Positions 48,302 through 55,891 of a DNA stretch of 64,000 nt are shown in pieces. The notes under the pieces were generated by a model. It worked only from the letters and a program-made list of their open reading frames with translations, was not told where the DNA came from and made no database searches. Source of the stretch: Actinomadura atramentaria DSM 43919 (GTDB lineage: Bacteria; Actinomycetota; Actinomycetes; Streptosporangiales; Streptosporangiaceae); the NCBI RefSeq assembly GCF_000381885.1, contig NZ_KB907209.1:656478-720477 (forward strand). The letters run 5' to 3'. A program made the translations under genes and the position numbers. How positions within the stretch are numbered: the stretch's first letter is position 1; every line of letters starts with the position of its first letter.

Positions 48302-48538
48302 GTGAGTCCCTGGCGGCGACGGCGATGTGGGGCTGCGGCGGGAACGGTACGAGCAGGTTCGCCGCCCGTCTACCTGTCCACGAGACCCGAGGCGTTCTGC
48401 GCCAAGCGCGGCTGCAAGGCGCCGCAGTCGCTTTGGTCCAGGGTCACCTTGCAGCCGCAGAACACCAGCGGCTGCATCGCGGAGGTCTACGTTGCCGCCC
48501 GCGACCGCGGCGGGCTGGGCCTCGATTCCTGTCCTTGA
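48302..48538 (+). CDS. Possible small Cys-rich protein or remnant
   Basis: A 78-codon frame includes PPVYLSTRPEAFCAKRGCKA and NTSGCIAEVYVAARD, which look like real beta-rich protein with four Cys, but the first 22 codons are Arg-rich and no signal peptide or ribosome site is clear. It lies divergent from the SH3-like gene. It may be the end of an older secreted-protein gene. The rest of 48279-48590 holds nothing I can support. Confidence 0.3.
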   Translation: MSPWRRRRCGAAAGTVRAGSPPVYLSTRPEAFCAKRGCKAPQSLWSRVTLQPQNTSGCIAEVYVAARDRGGLGLDSCP

Positions 48539-48594
48539 CCGCCGACACCCGGGCGTCCGCCACTTGCTCCATCCCCGGGGACGAAGCCGGGTTG

Positions 48595-48625
48595 GTTGGC
48601 TTATCAAACTTGGTGTTGCTAGGTT
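48595..48625 (+). promoter_or_regulatory. Candidate HxlR operator and leaderless promoter of the MFS gene
   Basis: GTTGGCTTATCAAAC (48595-48609) is an imperfect dyad covering the -35 region. TAGGTT (48620-48625) is the -10 box, eight bases before the ATG. A matching dyad, GTTGTGAAATCCAAC, lies before the thiolase gene. Confidence 0.5.
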
Positions 48626-48633
48626 GGCGCGTC

Positions 48634-49968
48634 ATGAGTTTGACAATCCAACCCTCAAGGGTGGGGAGTGTGTTCGGGGTCGTCGTCGCGGGGGTCGCGA
48701 TGGCGAATCTGGACGCGTTCGTGGTCAACGTCGCGCTGCCGGAGATCGGGGAGCGGTTCGCCGGGGCGTCGTTGTCGACGCTGTCGTGGGTGCTCAACGC
48801 CTATGCGGTCGTGTTCGCCGCGTTGATGGTGCCCGCCGGGGGGTTCGCGGACCGGGTCGGGGCACGGCCGGCCTATCTGCTCGGGCTCGGGGTGTTCACC
48901 GGGGCCTCGGCGGCCTGTGCCGTCGCGCCGGGGGTCTGGTTCCTCGTGGGGGCGCGGGTCGTGCAGGCGGCGGGGGCGGCGGCGCTCGTGCCGTCGTCGC
49001 TCGGGCTGCTGCTGGCCGCCGCGCCGCCCGCGCGGCGGGTCGCGGCGGTGCGCGGGTGGACGGCCGTCGGCGGCGTCGCGGCGGCGCTCGGTCCCGTCGC
49101 GGGCGGGCTGCTGACCCAGCTCGACTGGCGCTGGGCGTTCCTGGCGAACGTGCCGATCGGGGCGGCGGCGCTCGCGGCGGGGGCGGCGGTGCTGCCGCGT
49201 CCGCCCGTGCGCCGGGACGGGCCGCGCCCGGACGCGCTCGGGGCCGCGCTGCTCACCGCCGGGATCGCCGCGCTCGCGCTCGGCATCGTCCAGGACGGCT
49301 GGGCGTCGGGCGGCGCGCTCGCCGCCGCCGCCGTGCTGCTCGCGCTGTGCGCCGTCCGGTCGGCGAGGCACCCGGCGCCGGTGATCCCGCGCGGGCTGCT
49401 CAGGCTGCCCGCGTTCGCCCCGGCGACCGTCGCGAGCCTGCTGTTCGCGGTGGCGTTCGCCGCGATGCTGCTGTCCGCCGTCCTGTGGTGCCGGGACGCG
49501 TGGCACTGGTCGGCGCTGCGCACGGGCCTCGCGGTCGCGCCCGGCCCGCTCATGGTCCCGGGCCTCGCGGTCGGCGCGGCGCCGCTGGCCCGCCGGTTCG
49601 GCGCGGGGCCGCTGGCCTTCGCCGGTTGCGCGGTGTTCGCGGGGGGCGTCCTGTGGTGGGCGTGGCGCGTCGAGGACGGGTACGCGGCGGGCCTGCTGCC
49701 GGGGATGCTGCTGACCGGCGTCGGCGTCGGCCTGGCGCTGCCCACGCTGATCGGCGCGGCCGTGTCGGCGGTCCCGCCGGAGCGGTTCTCGACGGGCTCG
49801 GCGGTGGTGACGATGGCCCGCCAGGTCGGGACGGTCCTGGGCGTGGCGCTGCTCGTCGCGGTGCTCGGCCGGGACCGCTTCGACGCCGGGTGGTACGTCA
49901 CGGCGGCCGCCGCGGGCGCGGCCGCCGTCGCCTGCCTCGCGGTGCCGAGGCCGAGCCGGGACGTGTGA
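48634..49968 (+). CDS. MFS exporter, DHA2-like
   Basis: The 444-aa product has about 12-14 transmembrane helices. Family signatures are MANLDAFVVNVALPEIG in helix 1, WVLNAYAVVFAALMVPAGGFADRVGARPA around the helix 2-3 loop, and GPVAGGLLTQLDWRWAFLANVPIG near helix 5. These fit proton-coupled drug or metabolite export. The substrate is unknown. The gene shares a candidate operator with the thiolase downstream and an HxlR regulator lies just beyond. Confidence 0.9.
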   Translation: MSLTIQPSRVGSVFGVVVAGVAMANLDAFVVNVALPEIGERFAGASLSTLSWVLNAYAVVFAALMVPAGGFADRVGARPAYLLGLGVFTGASAACAVAPGVWFLVGARVVQAAGAAALVPSSLGLLLAAAPPARRVAAVRGWTAVGGVAAALGPVAGGLLTQLDWRWAFLANVPIGAAALAAGAAVLPRPPVRRDGPRPDALGAALLTAGIAALALGIVQDGWASGGALAAAAVLLALCAVRSARHPAPVIPRGLLRLPAFAPATVASLLFAVAFAAMLLSAVLWCRDAWHWSALRTGLAVAPGPLMVPGLAVGAAPLARRFGAGPLAFAGCAVFAGGVLWWAWRVEDGYAAGLLPGMLLTGVGVGLALPTLIGAAVSAVPPERFSTGSAVVTMARQVGTVLGVALLVAVLGRDRFDAGWYVTAAAAGAAAVACLAVPRPSRDV

Positions 49969-49989
49969 GCGCCCCCACGCGACCAGTGG

Positions 49990-50004
49990 GTTGTGAAATC
50001 CAAC
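49990..50004 (+). promoter_or_regulatory. Candidate HxlR operator before the thiolase gene
   Basis: GTTGTGAAATCCAAC is a dyad (GTTG/CAAC arms) 50 bases before the thiolase ATG. It agrees with the 15-mer before the MFS gene at 10 of 15 positions. Confidence 0.45.
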
Positions 50005-50054
50005 TTATGGGCGGACAGTCGGACCGAACGGGATTCGAGCAAAGGAGACGCAAG

Positions 50055-51218
50055 ATGCGAGAAGCAGTCATCGTCGAGGCCGTGCGCACGCCGGTCGGCA
50101 AGGGCAAGCCCGGCGGCCTGCTCCACGCCGAGCACCCGGTGGACCTGCTCGCCCGGACGCTGAAGACGCTGGTCGAGCGCGCCGGGATCGACCCGGCCGA
50201 GATCGACGACGTGGTCGGCGGCATCGTCACCCAGGCCGGCGACCAGGCGCTCAACGCCACCCGCTCGGCCGTCCTCGCCGCCGGGTTCCCCGAGAGCGTC
50301 CCCGCGACGACCGTGGACCGGCAGTGCGGCTCGTCCCAGCAGGCCGCGCACTTCGTCGCGCAGGGCGTGATGAGCGGCGCGTACGAGATCGGGATCGCGT
50401 GCGGCGTCGAGTCGATGTCGCGGGTGCCGATGGGCGCGGCCGTGCTGCCGGGCAGCGACCCGTTCGGTCCCGCGCTGAACGGGCGCTACCCGGGCGGGCT
50501 CATCGGGCAGGGCATCGCGGCCGAGCGCATCGCCGCGAAGTGGCGGCTGGGCCGCGAGGAACTGGACGCCTTCGCGTACGAGTCCCACATGCGCGCGCAC
50601 GCCGCGTGGGAGAACGGCGAGTTCGACCGCGAGGTCGCCTGGCCGGGGCGGCGGGACGAGACCGTCCGCCCCACGACCTCGGCGGCCGCGCTCGCCGGGC
50701 TCAAGCCCGCCTACTACGAGCCGTCCTACGAGGAGCGGTTCCCCGAGATCGACTGGCGGGTCACGGCGGGGAACGCGTCCCCGATCAACGACGGCGCGGC
50801 CGCGCTGCTCATCATGAGCCGGGCGGCCGCCGACCGGCTCGGGCTGCGGCCGCGCGCGCGTTTCCACGGTTTCGCGGTCGCGGGCGACGACCCGCTGATG
50901 ATGCTGACGGCCGTCATCCCGGCGACGCGCAAGGTCCTCGCCCGGTCCGGCCTGACGCTGGACGACGTGGACCTGTTCGAGGTCAACGAGGCGTTCTCGT
51001 CCGTCGTCCTGGCCTGGCAGCGCGAACTCGGCGTGGACGCGGAGCGGCTGAACGTGCGCGGCGGGGCCATCGCGATCGGCCACCCGCTCGGCGCGAGCGG
51101 CGCGCGGATCATGACGACGCTGCTGCACGCCCTGGAGGACCGCGGCGGCCGGTTCGGCCTCCAGACGATGTGCGAGGCGGGCGGCCTGGCCAACGCGACG
51201 GTCCTCGAACGGCTCTGA
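50055..51218 (+). CDS. Acetyl-CoA acyltransferase (thiolase)
   Basis: The 387-aa product is a class II thiolase. The acyl-accepting Cys is in VDRQCGSSQQA (about C91), with VNEAFSSV, AIGHPLGASGARI and the C-terminal Cys in MCEAGGLAN completing the active site. It would cleave 3-ketoacyl-CoA with CoA, or run in reverse. The best match by eye is to degradative thiolases of the steroid/fatty-acid type. AAAGGAGA precedes the ATG. Confidence 0.92.
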   Translation: MREAVIVEAVRTPVGKGKPGGLLHAEHPVDLLARTLKTLVERAGIDPAEIDDVVGGIVTQAGDQALNATRSAVLAAGFPESVPATTVDRQCGSSQQAAHFVAQGVMSGAYEIGIACGVESMSRVPMGAAVLPGSDPFGPALNGRYPGGLIGQGIAAERIAAKWRLGREELDAFAYESHMRAHAAWENGEFDREVAWPGRRDETVRPTTSAAALAGLKPAYYEPSYEERFPEIDWRVTAGNASPINDGAAALLIMSRAAADRLGLRPRARFHGFAVAGDDPLMMLTAVIPATRKVLARSGLTLDDVDLFEVNEAFSSVVLAWQRELGVDAERLNVRGGAIAIGHPLGASGARIMTTLLHALEDRGGRFGLQTMCEAGGLANATVLERL

Positions 51219-51237
51219 CGGACGGGCGCGGCGCGCG

Positions 51238-51678
51238 TCAGACCCGCGCGCCGCGCCCGGTCGGCGTCCCGCCCTCCCGCGCGGGCCGTCCGCAACACGC
51301 GCACACGACCTCGGGCTCCAGCACCTCGCCGCAGGTGTGGATCCACCGGACGGGCGGGTCCTCGGGGTTCAGGTGCCGGTCGCCCCACCGCATCAGCACC
51401 GCGAGGACGTCGCTCAGCTCCCGTCCGGCGTCGGTGAGGTGGTACTCGTAGCGCGCCGGGCGCTCGTTGTAGAGCTCGCGGCGGACGATCCCGGCGGTCT
51501 CCAGCTTGCGCAGCCGCGCGGTGAGGATGTCGCGCGGGCCACCGGTGTTGCGCGCGATTCCGTCGAACCGGCGGACGCCGTAGACCAGCTCCCGGATGAT
51601 CAGCAGGCTCCAGCGTTCGCCGATGATCTGCAGGGCGTCGGCGATGGAGCACTCGCGGGGGTCGCTGTCCTTGGCCAT
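51238..51678 (-). CDS. HxlR-family transcriptional regulator
   Basis: The 146-aa product has the HxlR winged helix (IADALQIIGERWSLLIIREL, then GVRRFDGIARN, ILTARLRKLETAGIVRRELY). The family Cys near the N-terminus is present (C10), which in some members senses aldehydes or oxidants. A C-terminal CACCGRPA with an upstream HTCGE adds a possible zinc site not found in most HxlR proteins. TACGCT lies six bases before the ATG, so it is probably leaderless. It is convergent with the thiolase and likely controls it and the MFS gene. Confidence 0.88.
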   Translation of the reverse strand: MAKDSDPRECSIADALQIIGERWSLLIIRELVYGVRRFDGIARNTGGPRDILTARLRKLETAGIVRRELYNERPARYEYHLTDAGRELSDVLAVLMRWGDRHLNPEDPPVRWIHTCGEVLEPEVVCACCGRPAREGGTPTGRGARV

Positions 51679-51691
51679 GCCGCCAGCGTAA

Positions 51692-51721
51692 ACGGCCCTC
51701 CCCGCCGCCGGGGAGGGCCGT
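51692..51721 (-). terminator. Terminator of the DUF6801-like gene
   Basis: A perfect 12-base stem (ACGGCCCTCCCC with GGGGAGGGCCGT) encloses a GCCGCC loop, seven bases beyond the stop of the minus-strand secreted-protein gene. It has no T-run in that direction and overlaps the HxlR promoter region. Confidence 0.7.
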
Positions 51722-51728
51722 CCGCGCG

Positions 51729-52973
51729 TCAGGTGACGGGGTTGTCCACCAGGTAGACGCTCGGCGCGGGCTTCCCGCAGGCGGCCTGCGTCGCCGCGCC
51801 GCCGTCGAAGGACAGGGTGGCGCTCGCGTCGCCGAGCGAGACCTGCACGCTGGACGCCCCGGCGGCCGGGGTGAACGGCCCGGCGGTGAGCGTGCCGTCC
51901 TGCGGCAGCGGGACGACGAGTTCCCGGTCGCGCGTCAGGGCCGTCTTCGGGATCGCGACGCCGCTGCTCGGGATGACGTTGAGCTTCTGCGGCGTGCCGC
52001 CCTCGACGTCGAGGTTCAGGGCGGTCACGGTGCCGGAGACGGTCTTGACGCCCTGGTCGAGCAGCTTGTTCACCGTCGCCTTCGGCACCGTCAGCGCGCC
52101 GGACGCGTTCGTGAACGAGAACGACCCGGACTTGCTGACGGTCAGCGGAATCCCGTCCGCCCCGACCGCGATGCCCGCGTCATAGGTCTGCCCGTTCCAG
52201 ACGCACTTGTAGGGCGCGTTGATGATCCCGGCCAGCTCGCCGGACTTCGGCTCGGCGAAGTTGAGCGGCGCGCCCTGGATCTTGGCGGGCGGCTGCCCGG
52301 CCGCGCCGCCGACCGCGATCGTCAGCAGCGCGTTGCCGCCGCGCGGCTTGCAGTCGGCCGTGATGGGCAGCGAGAAGCCCCAGCTCGACTTCAGGTCCAC
52401 CTTGGCGAACGCGCTGTTGAAGCCGAGCGTCACCTTGCCGCTCTGCGGCGCGGTGTACGGGCCGACGTCGAACGGCTGCTGGCCGGCGGCGGGGAGCCCG
52501 ACCTTGAGCGGCTTGCCCGCGACGATCGGGATGTCCTTGATCGAGATGGGGTCCTTGGCGATGTTGACGGCGTTCGGCGTGGAGTTGGTCGCGCCGATCG
52601 ACATGTCGCTGATCGTCGCGTCCGCCTTGTCGATGCCGAGGATCGGGGCCAGGGACGTCAGCCAGTCGGGGAAGGTGATGCTGCCCGCGCCCTGCGTCAG
52701 CCAGAACTCCTGGCCGGGGCCGAGCTGCACCGGTGCGACGCCCTGGATGTCCACGTCCAGGGGGAGCCACAGGACGGGCAGCGCGCCCGCGAAGTTGATC
52801 GTGCAGGCGATCGGGAGCTTGAACCGCCCGGTGTCGACGCCGACCGGGGGCAGGTCGTCCGGGGGGATCGCGTTCGCGGACGGCAGGGCGGTGACCGCCG
52901 GGGTCAGCAGGGCGGCGGCGGTCGCCAGGGCGAGCGCGGCGCGCCGGAGGGTCCGCGGTGTCTTCGGCCGCAT
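51729..52973 (-). CDS. Secreted beta-rich protein, DUF6801-like
   Basis: The 414-aa product has a Sec signal (LRRAALALATAAALLTPAVT, cleavage near SANA). The mature part opens with FKLPIACTINFAGALPVLWL and repeats a beta-rich unit of about 120 residues (DIQGVAP / GINAPYKC / NLDVEGG regions), with four Cys. This matches my memory of the DUF6801 family of actinomycete secreted proteins, whose function is not known to me. A perfect palindrome lies 40 bases upstream. The neighbouring regulator and thiolase hint at lipid or steroid-related biology, which is inference. Confidence 0.7.
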   Translation of the reverse strand: MRPKTPRTLRRAALALATAAALLTPAVTALPSANAIPPDDLPPVGVDTGRFKLPIACTINFAGALPVLWLPLDVDIQGVAPVQLGPGQEFWLTQGAGSITFPDWLTSLAPILGIDKADATISDMSIGATNSTPNAVNIAKDPISIKDIPIVAGKPLKVGLPAAGQQPFDVGPYTAPQSGKVTLGFNSAFAKVDLKSSWGFSLPITADCKPRGGNALLTIAVGGAAGQPPAKIQGAPLNFAEPKSGELAGIINAPYKCVWNGQTYDAGIAVGADGIPLTVSKSGSFSFTNASGALTVPKATVNKLLDQGVKTVSGTVTALNLDVEGGTPQKLNVIPSSGVAIPKTALTRDRELVVPLPQDGTLTAGPFTPAAGASSVQVSLGDASATLSFDGGAATQAACGKPAPSVYLVDNPVT

Positions 52974-53012
52974 GGTTCCTCATCCTTCGCTGGGGGGATC
53001 GTGTGCCGCAGT

Positions 53013-53025
53013 CTGTGTCACACAG
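53013..53025. promoter_or_regulatory. Palindrome CTGTGTCACACAG
   Basis: This perfect 13-base palindrome lies 40 bases before the secreted-protein start and 75 bases beyond the end of the GntR gene. It shares the core TGTCACA with the palindrome at 27974 and resembles the repeats at 57756. Confidence 0.45.
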
Positions 53026-53099
53026 TCGGCCGCGCCTAGCGAGACGGGTGAGTGTTCTCCAAAGAAATACGCGCGTACTTTTGCGTAAAACGTCGGCCG

Positions 53100-53837
53100 T
53101 CAGCCGTTGACCTGGGACTCCAGCGCGCGCCTGAGCCGCTCGGTCACCTCGTCGTGCCAGGCGTCCAGCAGCCCGACCGCCGCGCGGGCCCCGGCCACGT
53201 CGCCGGTCTCCCAGGCCGCGACGACCTGCTCCCACCACCACACGTGGACGCCCTGGTCGTGGTAGACGGCGTCCAGCACCTCCGGCACGTCCCCGAGCAT
53301 CGGCCCGAGCGAGTTCAGCACCCCGAGCAGGATGCCGCCGCCGAGCGCCGACGCCCCGGCGCGCAGCACCGCCAGGACGCCCTGGTGGACCTCCGCCGCC
53401 GACGCGCTCCCGCTCGCGACGAGCCGGTCCAGCCGGTTCAGCGCGTTCCGCGCCGGGCGCGGGTCGTAGGCCCCCGGGTCCTTCTCGATCCGCGCGATCG
53501 TGGACTCGTAGAAGATCGCCAGCGTCTCCAGCAGGTCCCGCAGGATGCGCGCGGCCGTCCCGGGCAGGCGGCGGGAGAAGCGCAGCAGGTACCGCCACGT
53601 CTCGATCCCGCCCTGCGACTCGATGTCGCACACGACGACGCCGAGGCCGTGGTGGGCCTCCACGAAGCCGATCGCGCGCAGCCGGGCCAGCACCATCTGG
53701 ACCGTCGTCGGGTTGATCTCGTGCTCCTCGGCGAGCCGCCGGATCGACGGGAGCCGGTCGCCCGCGCGCAGATGGCCCGCGGCGATCTGGAACGCGATGC
53801 GCTCGGTGATCTCGTCCACGAGCGTGCTGCGCGTCAT
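53100..53837 (-). CDS. GntR-family regulator, FadR-like
   Basis: The 245-aa product has a GntR winged helix at about 8-75 (AGHLRAGDRLPSIRRLAEEH, then TTVQMVLARLRAIGFVEAHHG) and a helical C-terminal effector domain (about 85-240). The all-helical FCD/FadR-type domain often binds acyl-CoA or small acids. AAGGAGG lies 12 bases before the ATG. It sits between the secreted-protein gene and the esterase operon and is a reasonable candidate to bind the TGTG/CACA palindromes, though nothing in the sequence proves it. Confidence 0.85.
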   Translation of the reverse strand: MTRSTLVDEITERIAFQIAAGHLRAGDRLPSIRRLAEEHEINPTTVQMVLARLRAIGFVEAHHGLGVVVCDIESQGGIETWRYLLRFSRRLPGTAARILRDLLETLAIFYESTIARIEKDPGAYDPRPARNALNRLDRLVASGSASAAEVHQGVLAVLRAGASALGGGILLGVLNSLGPMLGDVPEVLDAVYHDQGVHVWWWEQVVAAWETGDVAGARAAVGLLDAWHDEVTERLRRALESQVNG

Positions 53838-53931
53838 GGCGGTCCGCCGCCTCCTTCGGGGAGCCGCGCCAGAACGACGACCGCTGGCGCGGGATGTCCC
53901 GCAAGTTTAGGGCCGGGGGGAGGCCCGCCGG

Positions 53932-54801
53932 TCAGCGCAGCGACCGCATCAGCATCGGCCACGCGCGGTGCAGTTCGCGTTCCCAGTAGGGCCAGCTGTG
54001 GGTGCCGTCCCGGTAGAGGTGCGCGGTGTACGGGATGCCGTGGGCGCGGAGGCGGCGCAGGAACGGCCGGACGGTGGAGCGGACGATCGGCTCGGCGACG
54101 TTCGCCGGGCTCCACGGCTCGTCCGGCGGGTCGAGCGGCCCGCGGCGGCCGGTCAGCCCGGCGGACAGGTGCAGCCGCGTCCCGCGCAGGCGCGGCGCGA
54201 GGTGCAGCGGGTCGCTGGCGCGCCAGTGCCGGTCCTGGACGACCGGTACGCCCCACATGTTCAGCGGGTTGACGCGTCCGGCGATCCCGGTGGCGGCGAG
54301 CAGGCCGACCGCCGTGACGGGCGTGCGGATCGAGCACGGCGCGCTCAGCGCCGCGACCGCGCGGAACTCGCCGGGCGCGAGCGCGGCGCTGAGCAGCGCG
54401 CCGTATCCGCCGCCCGATACCCCGGCGACCGCGCGCACCGGTGCCGCGTGGTACCAGTCGCGCATCAGCGCGAAAACCTCGCGGATGTGGAAACGCTGCC
54501 ACTGCGGGCCGCGCCGCCAGTCGGTGTAGCCGCCCGCGCGGCCGCCGTCGGGCATGACGACGAGCACGTCCTCGTCCCGGCTGAGCCGGGCGACGTCGGT
54601 GCGGCGCGTCCAGGACGTGCAGTCGTCCAGGCCGCCGTGGTGCAGCGTGAGCAGCGGCCAGGTCCGGGCGGCGCGCGGCGACCAGCCGCGCGGAAGCAGG
54701 ACCTGGACGCGCAGTTCCTCGCCGGGGACGGCCGAGGTCCGCACGGTCATCAGCCGCAGCCGGTCGTCCGGCCGTTCCACGTCGAGGACCCGGAGCGCCA
54801 C
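53932..54801 (-). CDS. Esterase D / antigen 85-like alpha/beta hydrolase without signal peptide
   Basis: The 289-aa product has the nucleophile elbow GVSGGGYG (Ser at about 121), an acid region and a C-terminal His in YRDGTHSWPYWERELHRAWP. It parallels the next esterase upstream (54926-55891) along its whole length. Unlike that protein, it has no signal peptide: it starts directly at LRVLDVERPDDRLRLMTVRT after a stub of another gene. The GTG at 54801 has no good ribosome site. The loss of its 5' end by the rearrangement that truncated the acyl-AMP ligase gene is likely. Confidence 0.8.
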   Translation of the reverse strand: MALRVLDVERPDDRLRLMTVRTSAVPGEELRVQVLLPRGWSPRAARTWPLLTLHHGGLDDCTSWTRRTDVARLSRDEDVLVVMPDGGRAGGYTDWRRGPQWQRFHIREVFALMRDWYHAAPVRAVAGVSGGGYGALLSAALAPGEFRAVAALSAPCSIRTPVTAVGLLAATGIAGRVNPLNMWGVPVVQDRHWRASDPLHLAPRLRGTRLHLSAGLTGRRGPLDPPDEPWSPANVAEPIVRSTVRPFLRRLRAHGIPYTAHLYRDGTHSWPYWERELHRAWPMLMRSLR

Positions 54802-54806
54802 CGGGG

Positions 54807-54929
54807 TCAGCCGAGCCGGCCGGCGCGGTGGGCGCCGCCGGGGTCGGTCGCGTAGTCCACGAACGTGTACGCGGTCTCGTCGGGGAGTTCGCGGGCCCAG
54901 CGGGCGAGCCGGGCGATCAGCGGGGTCAT
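54807..54929 (-). pseudogene. 40-codon N-terminal stub of a fatty-acyl-AMP ligase
   Basis: The frame reads TPLIARLARWARELPDETAY, TFVDYATDPGG and then eight unrelated codons to a stop. ELPDETAYTFVDY matches the N-terminus of fatty-acyl-AMP ligases (FAAL), which are normally about 580 residues. Its ATG overlaps the stop of the esterase upstream (ATGA), as in an intact esterase-FAAL operon. All of the adenylation domain is missing, so this is a deletion scar. Confidence 0.65.
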
Positions 54930-55891
54930 CGGGCGGCTCCTCGGGCGTCGAGGCCGCGCATGATCAGCGGCCAGGCGGTGTGCAGCTCGTGCTTCCACTC
55001 GGGCCAGGCGTGCCATCCGTCGCCGTAGATGTGGCTGGTGACGGGGATTTTCAGCGTGTGCAACCGGTCGACGAACGAACGGTTCATCCGGCCGATGAGG
55101 ATTTCGCTGAGCTGCGTCAGCCGCCACTGCGCGCCCGGCGGGGTGTAGGGGCCGTTGAACCCGGTGGTTCCGCTGGAGATGTAGAGGCCCGTCCCGCGCA
55201 GTTTCGCCGCCTGGACGTACGGGTCGTGGGCGCGCCAGTTCGCGTCGTCGCGGCCGGGGACGCCGAAGATGCGGAACGCGTCAAGACCCGAGCCGAGCAG
55301 GTTGACCGTGGTCAGGAACGCCTGCATCCCCTCCATCGTGAGATGCGTGGACCCGCTGAACGACGCCGCGTACCGGTACATGCCGGGGTGCCGCGCGGCG
55401 TACGCCACCGCGCCCTGGCCGCCGGACGAGACGCCGAGCGTCGCGCGCCGGTTCCCCGCGTGGTAGCGCCGCATCAGCTTGGGCAGCTCGTCGGTGTGGA
55501 AGGTCTCCCAGCGCGGCGTGCCGCCGTGGCCGTCGTTCCACCAGTCCACGTAGCTGCCGTTGTCGCCGCCGGACGGCATGACTACCATGACGTCGTAGCG
55601 GCGGGCGAGGGCCGCGATGTCGGTCTCGCGCGTCCAGGACGTGTAGTCGTCGCGGCCGCCCTGGAACGCGTACACGACCGGCCATGTCTTCTTCGTCCCG
55701 CGCGTCCATCCGGCGGGCAGGAGCAGCCGCGCGCTGACGTCCTCGCCGACGTCGGGGGAGTACCACGTCAGGTCGAGCGTCCGCGCGTCCAGCCAGTGCT
55801 CGGCGACGCCGGCCGCGCGCGCGGTGCCCGCCGACGCGAGGGTCGCCGCCAGGCACAGGACGGCCGCCAGCGTGCTCAGGAGCTTTCTCAT
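54926..55891 (-). CDS. Secreted esterase D / antigen 85-like hydrolase
   Basis: The 321-aa product has a Sec signal (RKLLSTLAAVLCLAATLASA, cleavage near ARA-AG) and an alpha/beta hydrolase fold with VVYAFQGGRDDYTSWT, the nucleophile elbow GVSSGGQGA (Ser at about 148) and the late His in YGDGWHAWPEWKHELHTAWP. Antigen 85 relatives transfer acyl chains to sugars; esterase D relatives hydrolyse esters. Its start overlaps the methyltransferase stop by four bases and its stop overlaps the FAAL stub, so it was the middle gene of an operon. Confidence 0.85.
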   Translation of the reverse strand: MRKLLSTLAAVLCLAATLASAGTARAAGVAEHWLDARTLDLTWYSPDVGEDVSARLLLPAGWTRGTKKTWPVVYAFQGGRDDYTSWTRETDIAALARRYDVMVVMPSGGDNGSYVDWWNDGHGGTPRWETFHTDELPKLMRRYHAGNRRATLGVSSGGQGAVAYAARHPGMYRYAASFSGSTHLTMEGMQAFLTTVNLLGSGLDAFRIFGVPGRDDANWRAHDPYVQAAKLRGTGLYISSGTTGFNGPYTPPGAQWRLTQLSEILIGRMNRSFVDRLHTLKIPVTSHIYGDGWHAWPEWKHELHTAWPLIMRGLDARGAAR

